Source: Candidatus Rifleibacteriota bacterium
Lineage (GTDB): Bacteria > Muiribacteriota > Ozemobacteria > Ozemobacterales > Ozemobacteraceae
DNA length: 64,000 nucleotides
Assembly (NCBI GenBank): GCA_015233155.1
Contig: JADFYG010000002.1
Span: 1-64,000 of the forward strand
Direction: 5' to 3'
This document shows, piece after piece, positions 8,974 through 16,440 of the stretch. The notes beneath the pieces are model-generated. The model did no database searches, was not told the DNA's origin, and worked only from the letters and a program-made list of their open reading frames with translations. Numbering within the stretch: the first letter of the stretch is position 1; every line of letters starts with the position of its first letter. A program made the position numbers and the translations under genes.

Positions 8974-10125
8974 TCACACCACGGATTTTTCGCGATGGAA
9001 GTCGGCCTTACCTCTGAAGCGCCTCACATGCAACTCTTCTATAGGCAAAGAAGTCTTACCGGTCGTGATTAACTCCGCCATCTGGAACGCGACTTCCGGC
9101 GCAAGCATAAGGCCATGCCCCGAAAATCCTGTCGCCTGATAAAAGTTTTCGACCTCATCCGTTCCGCCAAGGATCGGCTGCGCGTCGGCCGTCATTTCAT
9201 ACAGACCGGCCCATTGACGAACGATTCGCATGCAGGATAACTTGGGAAACAAAGTCGTGAAACGCTTGCTCATCTCGTACATGAAGTGCAGCGACGAGCC
9301 GACATACGTTCCGACAGGCTCATTCGGATCGCCCATGCCCATCACGATACCCCCGTTCATCTCCTGGCGGGCATACAAACCGACGCTGAAGGAGATAACC
9401 ATGGGATTCCATAGACGCTCGACCGGCTCGGTCACGAGTATTTCGTGCCGATAAGGATCGACGGGAATATCGACGTTGAGCATCGCGCCGATTGATCGGG
9501 CATAGGGTCCGGCGCAGTTGACCACTATCGGAGTCTGGTATGTTTCGCCATTCCCGGTCATGACAAAGAACATATTGCTCTTCTTCATCATACTCGTAAC
9601 ATCCGTCCACAAGTGAATCTCACAACCAAGCCGCCGCGCGGCGTTCGCATATCCCTCCGTCAGCAGGAACGGGTTAACATGCCCGTCTGTCTGGCACCAG
9701 CAAGCCATCTGCAATATATCGGCATTGATATACGGAACGATCTTCTTCGCTTCTTCCGGAGTCACGGCTTTGACATCGAGGCCGAGTCGGCGCTGCATTT
9801 CAATGTTCTTCTTGAACTGTGCAGTTTCCGCGTCGGTGCAGGAAATAATCAGATACCCGCCCTGAAAGAGTTCAGTCTTGTAGTCGAGCTCTTCCTCAAT
9901 GCTTTCGAGTCGCTTCACTGAAGCCATCGCAAGACGAGTGTTGTGTTCAGTGCTCCACTGTTGCCTAAAGCCGCCGCCACATCGACCGGTCGACCCCGCG
10001 GACAGGGAATGGCGTTCCAGAAGACAAATATTTTTCATTCCCATCTTCGCAAGCGCATATGCCGTCGATGCACCAAGAATGCCGCCTCCAATTATGATCG
10101 CATCAAAATTAGTTTTGATCGTCAT
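8974..10125 (-). CDS. FAD-dependent oxidoreductase, DAO family (amino-acid dehydrogenase catalytic subunit)
   Basis: A 383-residue D-amino-acid-oxidase-type flavoprotein with the dinucleotide motif AIIIGGGILGASTAYALA and the second FAD motif SAGSTGRCGGGFRQQWS. The C-terminus contains the family pattern GGTDEVENFYQATGFSGHG. Its start overlaps the stop of the preceding BFD-like gene (ATGA). In three- to five-subunit enzymes such as hydrogen cyanide synthase, opine dehydrogenase, dye-linked proline dehydrogenase and cis-4-hydroxyproline dehydrogenase, this kind of subunit oxidises the amino acid. The neighbouring genes encode the matching electron-transfer subunits. Glycine, sarcosine, proline or hydroxyproline are all possible substrates. 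Confidence 0.88.
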   Translation of the reverse strand: MTIKTNFDAIIIGGGILGASTAYALAKMGMKNICLLERHSLSAGSTGRCGGGFRQQWSTEHNTRLAMASVKRLESIEEELDYKTELFQGGYLIISCTDAETAQFKKNIEMQRRLGLDVKAVTPEEAKKIVPYINADILQMACWCQTDGHVNPFLLTEGYANAARRLGCEIHLWTDVTSMMKKSNMFFVMTGNGETYQTPIVVNCAGPYARSIGAMLNVDIPVDPYRHEILVTEPVERLWNPMVISFSVGLYARQEMNGGIVMGMGDPNEPVGTYVGSSLHFMYEMSKRFTTLFPKLSCMRIVRQWAGLYEMTADAQPILGGTDEVENFYQATGFSGHGLMLAPEVAFQMAELITTGKTSLPIEELHVRRFRGKADFHREKSVV

Positions 10126-10484
10126 CTGGAAACCCCTTTCGCGGCTTTCCCGACAGTATTGTCCGTCTTTTTTGCTTTCGATGCCGACTTCTTTTCGGCC
10201 TTCTTGGCCTCTTCTTTTTCGTGCTTCTCGATCTCGGCCATTACCAGCTTGAACTGCACAGGCAGGTTCGGCGGTCTGAAGGTGGGTGGATAAATATCGG
10301 CCATCGGCTTCTTCAACTCACGCGAGAGAAGCTGTGATACCAGACGGCGACACGATCGACCCTGACAAGGCCCCATGCCCGCGCGCACCATACGTTTTAT
10401 TTCATCGATGGTGGTCGCACCCTGTTTGATGGCGGCCACGATTTCTTCCTCGGTGATATCCTGACATCGACAAACTATCTTCAT
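10122..10484 (-). CDS. BFD-like [2Fe-2S] subunit of the dehydrogenase complex
   Basis: A 120-residue protein whose N-terminal 60 residues match the BFD-like [2Fe-2S] domain, with cysteines arranged as C-x-C (VCRCQDIT) and C-x4-C (GPCQGRSC). This domain is often the C-terminal part of the large FAD/NAD subunit in opine or hydroxyproline dehydrogenases; here it is separate. After it come a proline-rich stretch and an unusual Lys/Ala/Glu-rich tail of about 45 residues. The start is ATG 10484, two bases after the ferredoxin stop; longer upstream readings overlap the ferredoxin gene and lack homology. Confidence 0.85.
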   Translation of the reverse strand: MKIVCRCQDITEEEIVAAIKQGATTIDEIKRMVRAGMGPCQGRSCRRLVSQLLSRELKKPMADIYPPTFRPPNLPVQFKLVMAEIEKHEKEEAKKAEKKSASKAKKTDNTVGKAAKGVSR

Positions 10485-10486
10485 AT

Positions 10487-10990
10487 TTATTTGCCCTTCC
10501 CCTTCGGCGACACCTTTATGCCCCGCACGTTCATCGCCTGGCTCTTTGGAAGCTCGATCGTCACGACATGCGTATGATCGAACTGCTTGCCCGTAATCAC
10601 CTTCAACACTTTTACTTCGCATACAGCCTTGCCCGTTCGATCAAGCCCATTGACCACATCGCCAACCTTTGGAACCGGGATAAGCTCATATGGAAGTGAA
10701 AGTTTCGCATAGCGCGGCGAATAAGCCATGTCCAGAACGAAAATCGCCAGCCCCGGACACTTCGCGACGCACAAGCCACAGCCGCTACAAAGGTCAGGCA
10801 TCAGATGCGGTTTGTCCGTAATGCCGTCTTTCATGATTATGGCATGCTTGGGACAAGCCCCTACGCAAGGGTCGCAGGGAATGTCCTGAAAGCATTCTAT
10901 CAGCGCAACCGGCCCCTTTTCAAAACGCGCCGGTGTCGGAGTAATGGGCGCCAATTCTTCCTGGGAAGGAATTCCGTCGTTCTTCAGCAT
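10487..10990 (-). CDS. 4Fe-4S dicluster ferredoxin-like subunit
   Basis: A 167-residue iron-sulfur protein with two cluster motifs: CDPCVGACPKHAI, with a further Cys just before it, and CSGCGLCVAKCPG. A beta-rich C-terminal domain with no extra cysteine motif follows. The start overlaps the stop of the FAD/NAD subunit gene (ATGCTGA), implying translational coupling. The likely role is electron transfer between the substrate-oxidising flavoprotein and the pyridine-nucleotide or quinone side of the complex, as in the archaeal proline dehydrogenase delta subunit. Substrate and final acceptor are not visible. Confidence 0.87.
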   Translation of the reverse strand: MLKNDGIPSQEELAPITPTPARFEKGPVALIECFQDIPCDPCVGACPKHAIIMKDGITDKPHLMPDLCSGCGLCVAKCPGLAIFVLDMAYSPRYAKLSLPYELIPVPKVGDVVNGLDRTGKAVCEVKVLKVITGKQFDHTHVVTIELPKSQAMNVRGIKVSPKGKGK

Positions 10991-12081
10991 GTGGCAATCT
11001 CCTTGAGAAGCAGATCGCGACCCCAGCGAATCCGCTCGCCCGTCGAGCCCGACCGCAAGGTCTTCAGCTCGCGATTTGCGTCGGTAACTATTTCGGCCGC
11101 CGCCGCGCTCTCGCCGTGAATACTTTCATAAGCCCTCGCGCCGGCGATACGACCACCAAGTATAGCTGTAGTGGCCTCCTCGATGCCCGAAGCATCGCCT
11201 GCTACATAGACATGCGGGTTGGTCGTACGCATATTCACGTCATGCAGTGGAACCAGACCACCAAGCTCACCGACGCTTACCATTCGACATTGCCCCTGCT
11301 GAAACAAATCGATCAAAGGGGATAAACCAACGGCAAGACAGATACAGTCACAGTAAACATCGAACTCGGTGTTCGGAATCATCTGAAACTTTTCATCGAC
11401 ACGAGACAATGTCGCGCCTTCGACTTTGTCTTTTCCAAGGCCTCTTACAATAGTGTGTCCGGTGTAAATCGGAACTCCCATTCGACGAATTTTGCTTGCA
11501 TGAACCAGATATCCACCGATAGTGGGAAGCGCTTCGACGAGGCCGACAACCTCGACATCCGCCTGCATCAGCTGATACGACACGATCAAACCTATGTTGC
11601 CGGAGCCAACCATGAGAATTTTATTCCCCGGTCGGATTCCATGTACGTTCATCAGCGTCTGAACGGCACCCGCCCCGTAAATACCGGGCAAATCATTATT
11701 TTCAAAATTCAGACAGTTTTCGACCGCGCCGGTTGCAACGATAGCACGATCATAAGTTACACGTTCGAATGCCGTCCGCGAAAGAATGCCGGCTTCACCC
11801 GCGCCATAAAATCCAACTACTCCGGTATCCGTGAGCACTGTCAGGTTTTTTTTGAGTTTGCCGATGTGACTGACAAGTTCTTCGGCTATTGAAAAGCCAC
11901 GAATACCGGCATCTCTGGCGGCTGACCCAAAGAAACGATGCGTCTGTTTCACGAGTTGCCCGCCTAGTGCGGGATTGTCATCGACAAGAAGCACTTTTGC
12001 GCCCAGCTCCGCCGCGACAACAGCTGATGAAAGGCCGGCTGGACCACCACCGACAATAAGGATTTCTGTGTTTCTACTCAT
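10984..12081 (-). CDS. FAD/NAD(P)-binding oxidoreductase, large subunit of the dehydrogenase complex
   Basis: A 365-residue flavoprotein with FAD motif EILIVGGGPAGLSSAVVAAE and NAD motif KILMVGSGNIGLIVSYQLMQ. The late motif YVAGDASGIEEATTAILGGR is typical of pyridine-nucleotide-disulfide oxidoreductase-fold alpha subunits of opine, proline and sarcosine-type dehydrogenases. There is no redox-active CxxC pair. The ATG at 12081 overlaps the stop of the [2Fe-2S] gene (ATGA) and begins right before the FAD motif, so it is preferred over an upstream in-frame ATG at 12147. Confidence 0.9.
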   Translation of the reverse strand: MSRNTEILIVGGGPAGLSSAVVAAELGAKVLLVDDNPALGGQLVKQTHRFFGSAARDAGIRGFSIAEELVSHIGKLKKNLTVLTDTGVVGFYGAGEAGILSRTAFERVTYDRAIVATGAVENCLNFENNDLPGIYGAGAVQTLMNVHGIRPGNKILMVGSGNIGLIVSYQLMQADVEVVGLVEALPTIGGYLVHASKIRRMGVPIYTGHTIVRGLGKDKVEGATLSRVDEKFQMIPNTEFDVYCDCICLAVGLSPLIDLFQQGQCRMVSVGELGGLVPLHDVNMRTTNPHVYVAGDASGIEEATTAILGGRIAGARAYESIHGESAAAAEIVTDANRELKTLRSGSTGERIRWGRDLLLKEIATC

Positions 12082-12392
12082 GGTTTGATCACCCCGTGAC
12101 CTTTCTGAGTCTTCACTTCCATGCCGGCCCGCAGCGGAGTGATGCATGTCATGATATTAACTTCGCCATTCACTTCCATCATGCAGCTCGAACAACGGCC
12201 GATAGCGCAGAAGAAGCCGCGCGCACGATTCTTGTGCGGAGAATGACGCAGAGTTTTAATTCCAGCGGCATGCAGTGCAGCCGCAATCGGCTCGCCATCA
12301 TGGCCTTCCATGGGCTTGCCATCGAGCGTGAAAGAAATCGTTTTGCCTTTTTTGAACGTTAGAATGGGGTGATCATCGATGCGCAGACTCAT
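12078..12392 (-). CDS. [2Fe-2S] ferredoxin-like subunit (HcnA/SoxD-like)
   Basis: A 104-residue protein of the Fer2_4 type, with cysteines in CAIGRCSSC and a fourth Cys twelve residues later (IMTC). The sequence ISFTLDGKPMEGHDGEPIAA is typical of the small subunits of hydrogen cyanide synthase and heterotetrameric sarcosine/opine dehydrogenases. It is the first gene of the operon. A longer reading frame extends to 12560, but family length and the AAGGAGG upstream support ATG 12392, though the spacing of 14 bases is long. It ends in an ATGA overlap with the next gene. Confidence 0.87.
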   Translation of the reverse strand: MSLRIDDHPILTFKKGKTISFTLDGKPMEGHDGEPIAAALHAAGIKTLRHSPHKNRARGFFCAIGRCSSCMMEVNGEVNIMTCITPLRAGMEVKTQKGHGVIKP

Positions 12393-12441
12393 CTCTATTC
12401 CGCATTCCTCCTTGATTTTTAGGAAGTTCGTTCCATAACAG

Positions 12442-12463
12442 CCAGACATTTTCGAATGTCCGG
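12442..12463 (-). promoter_or_regulatory. Leader hairpin of the dehydrogenase operon
   Basis: On the - strand RNA, CCGGACATT pairs with AATGTCTGG (one G-U) around a CGAA loop. It lies about 50 bases upstream of the first gene of the operon, just after a possible promoter. There is no U-tract, so it is not an obvious terminator. It may stabilise or regulate the leader. Confidence 0.35.
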
Positions 12464-12471
12464 TGGCCGGG

Positions 12472-12502
12472 ATGATAGCACAAAAAATGCGAAAGCTGTA
12501 AA
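12472..12502 (-). promoter_or_regulatory. Possible promoter of the dehydrogenase operon
   Basis: On the - strand, TTTACA (12502-12497) and TATCAT (12477-12472) resemble -35 and -10 boxes, but the 19-bp spacer is long. It sits between divergent genes, where a promoter is expected. Confidence 0.3.
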
Positions 12503-12558
12503 ATGAGTGTGCTTTTCCTGACGAATTGCGCAAACCGATCCTATTGACAAGGATTTCC

Positions 12559-14460
12559 ATGCTCCATAATCGCTGCCTTTTATTAGCAATAATATTACTT
12601 GCAGTCTGGTTCCTGCCATTGGCGGACGACCTCGAATTCTGGAGTGTCGATCACCGCTTTCAATGGCGTGGAAGTCGTCCGCCGCTGCCGGACACGATTT
12701 TGGTGGGTATCGATGCCGCATCAATAGCCTGGGCAAAACGTCCGACATCAATCTGGAATCCACTTTTCGCGGAATTCCTGCGGGCTATGAGCACGGCGTC
12801 CGCTTCGACGGTAATGCTGGATCTGGTCTTTAAAACCAGCTTGGATGGTGAAATCAGGAGCATGGTAGGCAATGTGCTGAAGGAAAACGGGGCATCTCTA
12901 CCCGTGCCTCTGCTGAACAAGATAGGTTTTGACCGACCTCTGATCAAAGCACTTATAGAAACTCGAAATACAGGAATGAAGGTGATTCTGGGCTTCGTTG
13001 CCGATCCAAACCGTCCGGCCGACCTGAATATCGTTCCTGAGCTGCGCGTAAACATTCCACAGGAATATCTCGGTTTCCTGAATATTGACATGGCCCCGGA
13101 TCAGGTGGTGCGTTCTGCCACGCTCTATGGGCGAAACATAGCTGACGGCGCCATATTTCCATCTGCCGACATAGCTGTTGCAGCGGCACGCCTGGGCACC
13201 TCTTTTAAAATAGCGAGCGATGGAACGCCTATGCTGGGCGATCGCCCAATCAGAAATCTGGCGAAAGGACGCGAAGGGAAAATCGATTACATCGGACCAA
13301 AGGAAAGTTTTCCATACGAATCATTCAAAGAAGTGCTGATCGACGCACGCGAACATCCAGAGCGCCTGAATCGTTTCAAAGGCAAGACGGTACTTGTCGG
13401 CTTCTGGATGATAGAGGACAATAAGCTCGTTCCTTTTTACGGTTTCATGCCAGGCATCGAAATCCACGCCAATATTCTGGAAAATCTGGTAAACGATCGA
13501 TTTCTGCAGGTACCGCCCTCATGGCTTCAGCCGCTAGTCATGGTGATGCTGTTGGCAATCCAATTTTTTGCGTTCGGACGTGGTATTAAAACAGGTCTGA
13601 TCACAACATTCATTCTTGGCGGCATATGGACAGCGGCAACACTCGTCAGCTTCAGTAACGCGTCTTTCCTGCTTCCGTTCTCCCGCCCCATCCTCCTGAT
13701 ATTTGGGATCGGTCTGGTTGAAGCAGGACGACTGTTTCTCGCCGTCGAAAACGAACGAAAACTCGTAAAGAGCGTATTTCAACGATATGTGAATGATGCG
13801 GTCCTCGAAATGATTCTGAAGACGCCACATGAAGAAATAATGAAAGGTGCACGCAGGCAGATATGTGTAATGTTTTCTGATATACGCGGTTTCACGACCT
13901 TTTCGGAAAGTCGCTCGCCGCATGAGATCGTGACATTTCTGAACCTGTATCTGACGGGTCTGACCGACATCGTGCTGCGTCACGACGGAGTTGTCGATAA
14001 GTTTCTGGGTGACGGAATGATGGCATTTTTCAATGCGCCGGTCGATCGCCCGGGATATGCCCATGAGGCAGTAGAAGCTGCTCTGGAAATGCGTGAATTT
14101 ATAAAAAAAACGGCAATCCGTGTCGCGGCTGGCGCGTTTGATTTGAAGATTGGGATCGCGTTGCACATAGGTGATGCAGTAATCGGAAACCTCGGATCAA
14201 AGCGAAAGATGGAATTCACGGCGATCGGCGACACTGTAAATACAACTGCTCGACTGGAATCGTTGAACAAGGAGTATGGAACGGATATCATAGCAAGCGG
14301 CTCGATTGTTGAAATCACGAGCGATCGGTTTGTCTGGCGCGATCTCGGCGAATCAGCTATTAGGGGCAGAAAACAGGCCGTGCGCATCTTTGCCCTGGAA
14401 TGTAAAAAACAAGACAAGTCCTCTGCCGAAAAAAAGGAGAACGAAATATGTCCGACGTGA
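12559..14460 (+). CDS. CHASE2-domain adenylate cyclase
   Basis: A 633-residue class III nucleotide cyclase. An N-terminal membrane anchor leads into a large extracytoplasmic CHASE2 sensor (about residues 25-320), with VGIDAASIAWAKRP and VDDR-like repeats of that family. Three C-terminal membrane helices (about 320-400) follow, then the catalytic domain (about 435-620). Metal-binding aspartates are in FSDIRGFT and GDGMMAFF. The transition-state Asn and Arg are in NTTARLE. The base-specifying Lys (VDKFLGDG) and Thr (FTAIGDT) point to ATP. It probably makes cAMP in response to a periplasmic signal. AGGA before ATG 12559 supports this start. The secreted FecR-like gene overlaps its end, a known pairing for CHASE2 proteins. 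Confidence 0.92.
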   Translation: MLHNRCLLLAIILLAVWFLPLADDLEFWSVDHRFQWRGSRPPLPDTILVGIDAASIAWAKRPTSIWNPLFAEFLRAMSTASASTVMLDLVFKTSLDGEIRSMVGNVLKENGASLPVPLLNKIGFDRPLIKALIETRNTGMKVILGFVADPNRPADLNIVPELRVNIPQEYLGFLNIDMAPDQVVRSATLYGRNIADGAIFPSADIAVAAARLGTSFKIASDGTPMLGDRPIRNLAKGREGKIDYIGPKESFPYESFKEVLIDAREHPERLNRFKGKTVLVGFWMIEDNKLVPFYGFMPGIEIHANILENLVNDRFLQVPPSWLQPLVMVMLLAIQFFAFGRGIKTGLITTFILGGIWTAATLVSFSNASFLLPFSRPILLIFGIGLVEAGRLFLAVENERKLVKSVFQRYVNDAVLEMILKTPHEEIMKGARRQICVMFSDIRGFTTFSESRSPHEIVTFLNLYLTGLTDIVLRHDGVVDKFLGDGMMAFFNAPVDRPGYAHEAVEAALEMREFIKKTAIRVAAGAFDLKIGIALHIGDAVIGNLGSKRKMEFTAIGDTVNTTARLESLNKEYGTDIIASGSIVEITSDRFVWRDLGESAIRGRKQAVRIFALECKKQDKSSAEKKENEICPT

Positions 14461-15554
14461 GAATGGTCTGGTGTTCAAGATTTACTAGTCTTTTCGTAGT
14501 CATTAGTCTTGCGGTTTGCGCGAGTCTGATGCTGACGCCAGCGTGTTTTGCGGAAGCAGCCCTTGTGCTTTCGCTAACGAAGCCCGTCGAGGCTTCGGCA
14601 AATTCTTATAAATGGACCCCCGAAGTGGGTGAACTGCTTGCAACGGGCACAAAACTTTCGGTTGGTGATAGTGGAAATATTCAACTTGTTCACCTGATCA
14701 GAGGTCAGAAAGCAACATTAAAAGGCGGGCAGACGGCCACGATCGTTCAGAATGGCCTGGATGGCGTTCCGAAGAATCCAAGCGTGTGGGGCGAATCAAC
14801 CGCGAACCTTTCGGCAAATCTCGATCTCGATGAACATAGTATGCAAACAGTCGGTGCGGTTGATCCGAACAGTGTCGGCCAAGTTAAGGGAATGGCTGAG
14901 GCCAATCTCCCATTTGATTCGCAACCAGAACCTGGAGCACCTCAGTGTGTGGGTGAGAATGGAGGTCCTGGTTTAACTGACAATTATGAAACACCAAGGG
15001 ATGCTGATAAGAAAATTGAAAAAGCAATATCTGCTCCGATAAACGGCGCAGCCCCCCCACCACCAGATAACTCTTCCAAGCCAGGGGGAGATGCCCTAAG
15101 CGGCGTATCTTTAGAACTGAAAAAGCTTTCAGAACCGGCTAACCTATATCTTTCCATTCCGACAAAACTCCTTCCTGCCGAGTTTAATCCAAAAACTGAC
15201 AATTTTTTTAACGCATACGCAAACAAACAACCTGTTAAACTAACCTTGTACAAGGTAATCGGCTCCTGGGCACTGTTCATAGCTGACTCACGAATAAACT
15301 CTATTCCAGCGTCAATCTCCCTGCAAATACCTGCCGACTCTTCGACGAAAGATCACATAATGCATTGGCGCCCCAACGTCGATTACTCCAATAATTCAAT
15401 ACTTCTGGCGTTGGACCTGGAAATAAGCGGTTGTATCGGCCAGGCTGCATTCATATGGATTGATCTGGTCAGTCGCAGACAGGTTAATGTTTCCTCCGGA
15501 CAAAAACATCTGGAGCGAATATTAAAAAAGTTCCTGACTCCGGTAAGCAAATAA
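14448..15554 (+). CDS. Secreted FecR-like domain protein
   Basis: A 368-residue protein with a signal peptide (hydrophobic about 13-34, likely cleavage after CFA). A FecR-like beta domain follows (about 40-110: GTKLSVGDSGNIQLVHLIRG, then ATLKGGQTATI). The middle is Pro/Ser/Gly-rich and the C-terminal domain is unrecognised (about 215-368). The ATG lies inside the end of the cyclase gene (13-bp overlap) and is preceded by AAAGGAG, so the two are co-translated. FecR-like proteins are often encoded beside CHASE2 cyclases, suggesting a role as ligand or sensor partner for CHASE2; that is inference. Confidence 0.75.
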   Translation: MSDVRMVWCSRFTSLFVVISLAVCASLMLTPACFAEAALVLSLTKPVEASANSYKWTPEVGELLATGTKLSVGDSGNIQLVHLIRGQKATLKGGQTATIVQNGLDGVPKNPSVWGESTANLSANLDLDEHSMQTVGAVDPNSVGQVKGMAEANLPFDSQPEPGAPQCVGENGGPGLTDNYETPRDADKKIEKAISAPINGAAPPPPDNSSKPGGDALSGVSLELKKLSEPANLYLSIPTKLLPAEFNPKTDNFFNAYANKQPVKLTLYKVIGSWALFIADSRINSIPASISLQIPADSSTKDHIMHWRPNVDYSNNSILLALDLEISGCIGQAAFIWIDLVSRRQVNVSSGQKHLERILKKFLTPVSK

Positions 15555-15600
15555 ACAAAGACGAAATGAATTGTTCATCCAGGATTAGACGATACAATGC

Positions 15601-15625
15601 AGGGGCGCGGTGTTGCCGCGCCCCT
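15601..15625. repeat. GC-rich intergenic hairpin
   Basis: AGGGGCGCGG and CCGCGCCCCT form a perfect 10-bp stem around a TGTTG loop, about 47 bp after the FecR-like gene. No T-run follows on either strand, so it is not a standard intrinsic terminator. Its form suggests a dispersed palindromic repeat. Confidence 0.55.
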
Positions 15626-15645
15626 AAGAATACAATTCAATGTGT

Positions 15646-15754
15646 GGTAGTGGGGTAATTTAACTGATGAGGCTTTTATTGTGTTTTTTTATCTGTGTTC
15701 ATCCGTGTCAATCTGTGGTTAAATTTGGTCGTCAGTTAAGAGTATGCCACTACC
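15646..15754. repeat. Small element with imperfect terminal inverted repeats
   Basis: The left end has GGTAGTGG, six bases, TTAACTGA. The right end has the inverse, TCAGTTAA, seven bases, CCACTACC. The two arms match at 16 of about 22 positions and enclose about 64 bp with no coding capacity. The interior holds three ATCTGTG-type units. This is MITE-like or REP-like in form and fills most of the 238-bp gap between the FecR-like gene and the next gene. No target-site duplication could be confirmed. Confidence 0.5.
15691..15720. repeat. Three 10-bp ATCTGTG-type tandem units
   Basis: Three consecutive 10-mers, ATCTGTGTTC, ATCCGTGTCA and ATCTGTGGTT, differ only at a few positions. They occupy the middle of the inverted-repeat element. 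I recall similar intergenic strings in many unrelated genomes, but could not check this here. Confidence 0.6.
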
Positions 15755-15792
15755 TAAAATTCAGTGTTCTCTGATATAACATTAACGACATA

Positions 15793-16389
15793 ATGCCATT
15801 CGCATCAAAGTTCGAATTCATTCTGCAGTTTGAGAAAATTCTCGGAGATATGAAGAAAAATAATCCCGGGATGTATCAGCGCAACCTGCAATTTTTGAGT
15901 TCTGAAAATATTGAAAAGATTCTTCCGGTGCTCCAGAAATTCTTTCCGGGCGACCGTGAACTCATCGAAACTCTTAATCGCAAAGATATCGATTTAATGC
16001 TGATGAGAATCATGCGCTCCGAGGTGATTCATCTGCAAGGCGAGGGAGAAAGACTAGTTGCACGCGGCCGATCCATCGTTCAACAATTCGGCTTCCTGCC
16101 GCCTACCGCATTTTTTTACGCATTCAACGGCGGTGAAATATACGATGCTATGGTCGAACGCATCTACATTGACCTGAAGCGTCGCGGCGAACCTCAGGGT
16201 CTGTCAGACATCTGGAAACGTTTGGCGACGCCGCTGGAAGCCAATTTCGACGTAAAATCCATTTTTAACAAAGAACTTCTATTCAAGATTCGTCAGCGTC
16301 TTAAAAACAATCTTGAAAAGGACACTCGCTTCATTATCGATGCAAAGAGTCCGAAAAAACTTTTTTTGCGCCTTGTCGAGTGGGGGTAA
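15793..16389 (+). CDS. Conserved-looking hypothetical protein, 198 residues
   Basis: I do not recognise this family. It is a predominantly helical, charged, probably cytoplasmic protein with no signal peptide or membrane segment. A short hydrophobic patch (FGFLPPTAFFYAFNGGEIY) lies near residues 98-117 and the C-terminus is basic. It is the first gene after the repeat element and lies 51 bp upstream of the GAF-phosphatase gene on the same strand, so the two are likely co-transcribed. Codon use is like its neighbours. Function unknown; a regulatory partner of the phosphatase is possible. Confidence 0.65.
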   Translation: MPFASKFEFILQFEKILGDMKKNNPGMYQRNLQFLSSENIEKILPVLQKFFPGDRELIETLNRKDIDLMLMRIMRSEVIHLQGEGERLVARGRSIVQQFGFLPPTAFFYAFNGGEIYDAMVERIYIDLKRRGEPQGLSDIWKRLATPLEANFDVKSIFNKELLFKIRQRLKNNLEKDTRFIIDAKSPKKLFLRLVEWG

Positions 16390-16440
16390 CACATCATTAC
16401 GAATAAAGATTCGATACCAGAACGCGCGTCGGCTTCGCCC

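Noticed and set aside
12393..12560. 56-residue N-terminal extension of the [2Fe-2S] subunit
   Set aside because: The extension runs through the promoter and hairpin region and does not resemble the family; the internal ATG matches family length.
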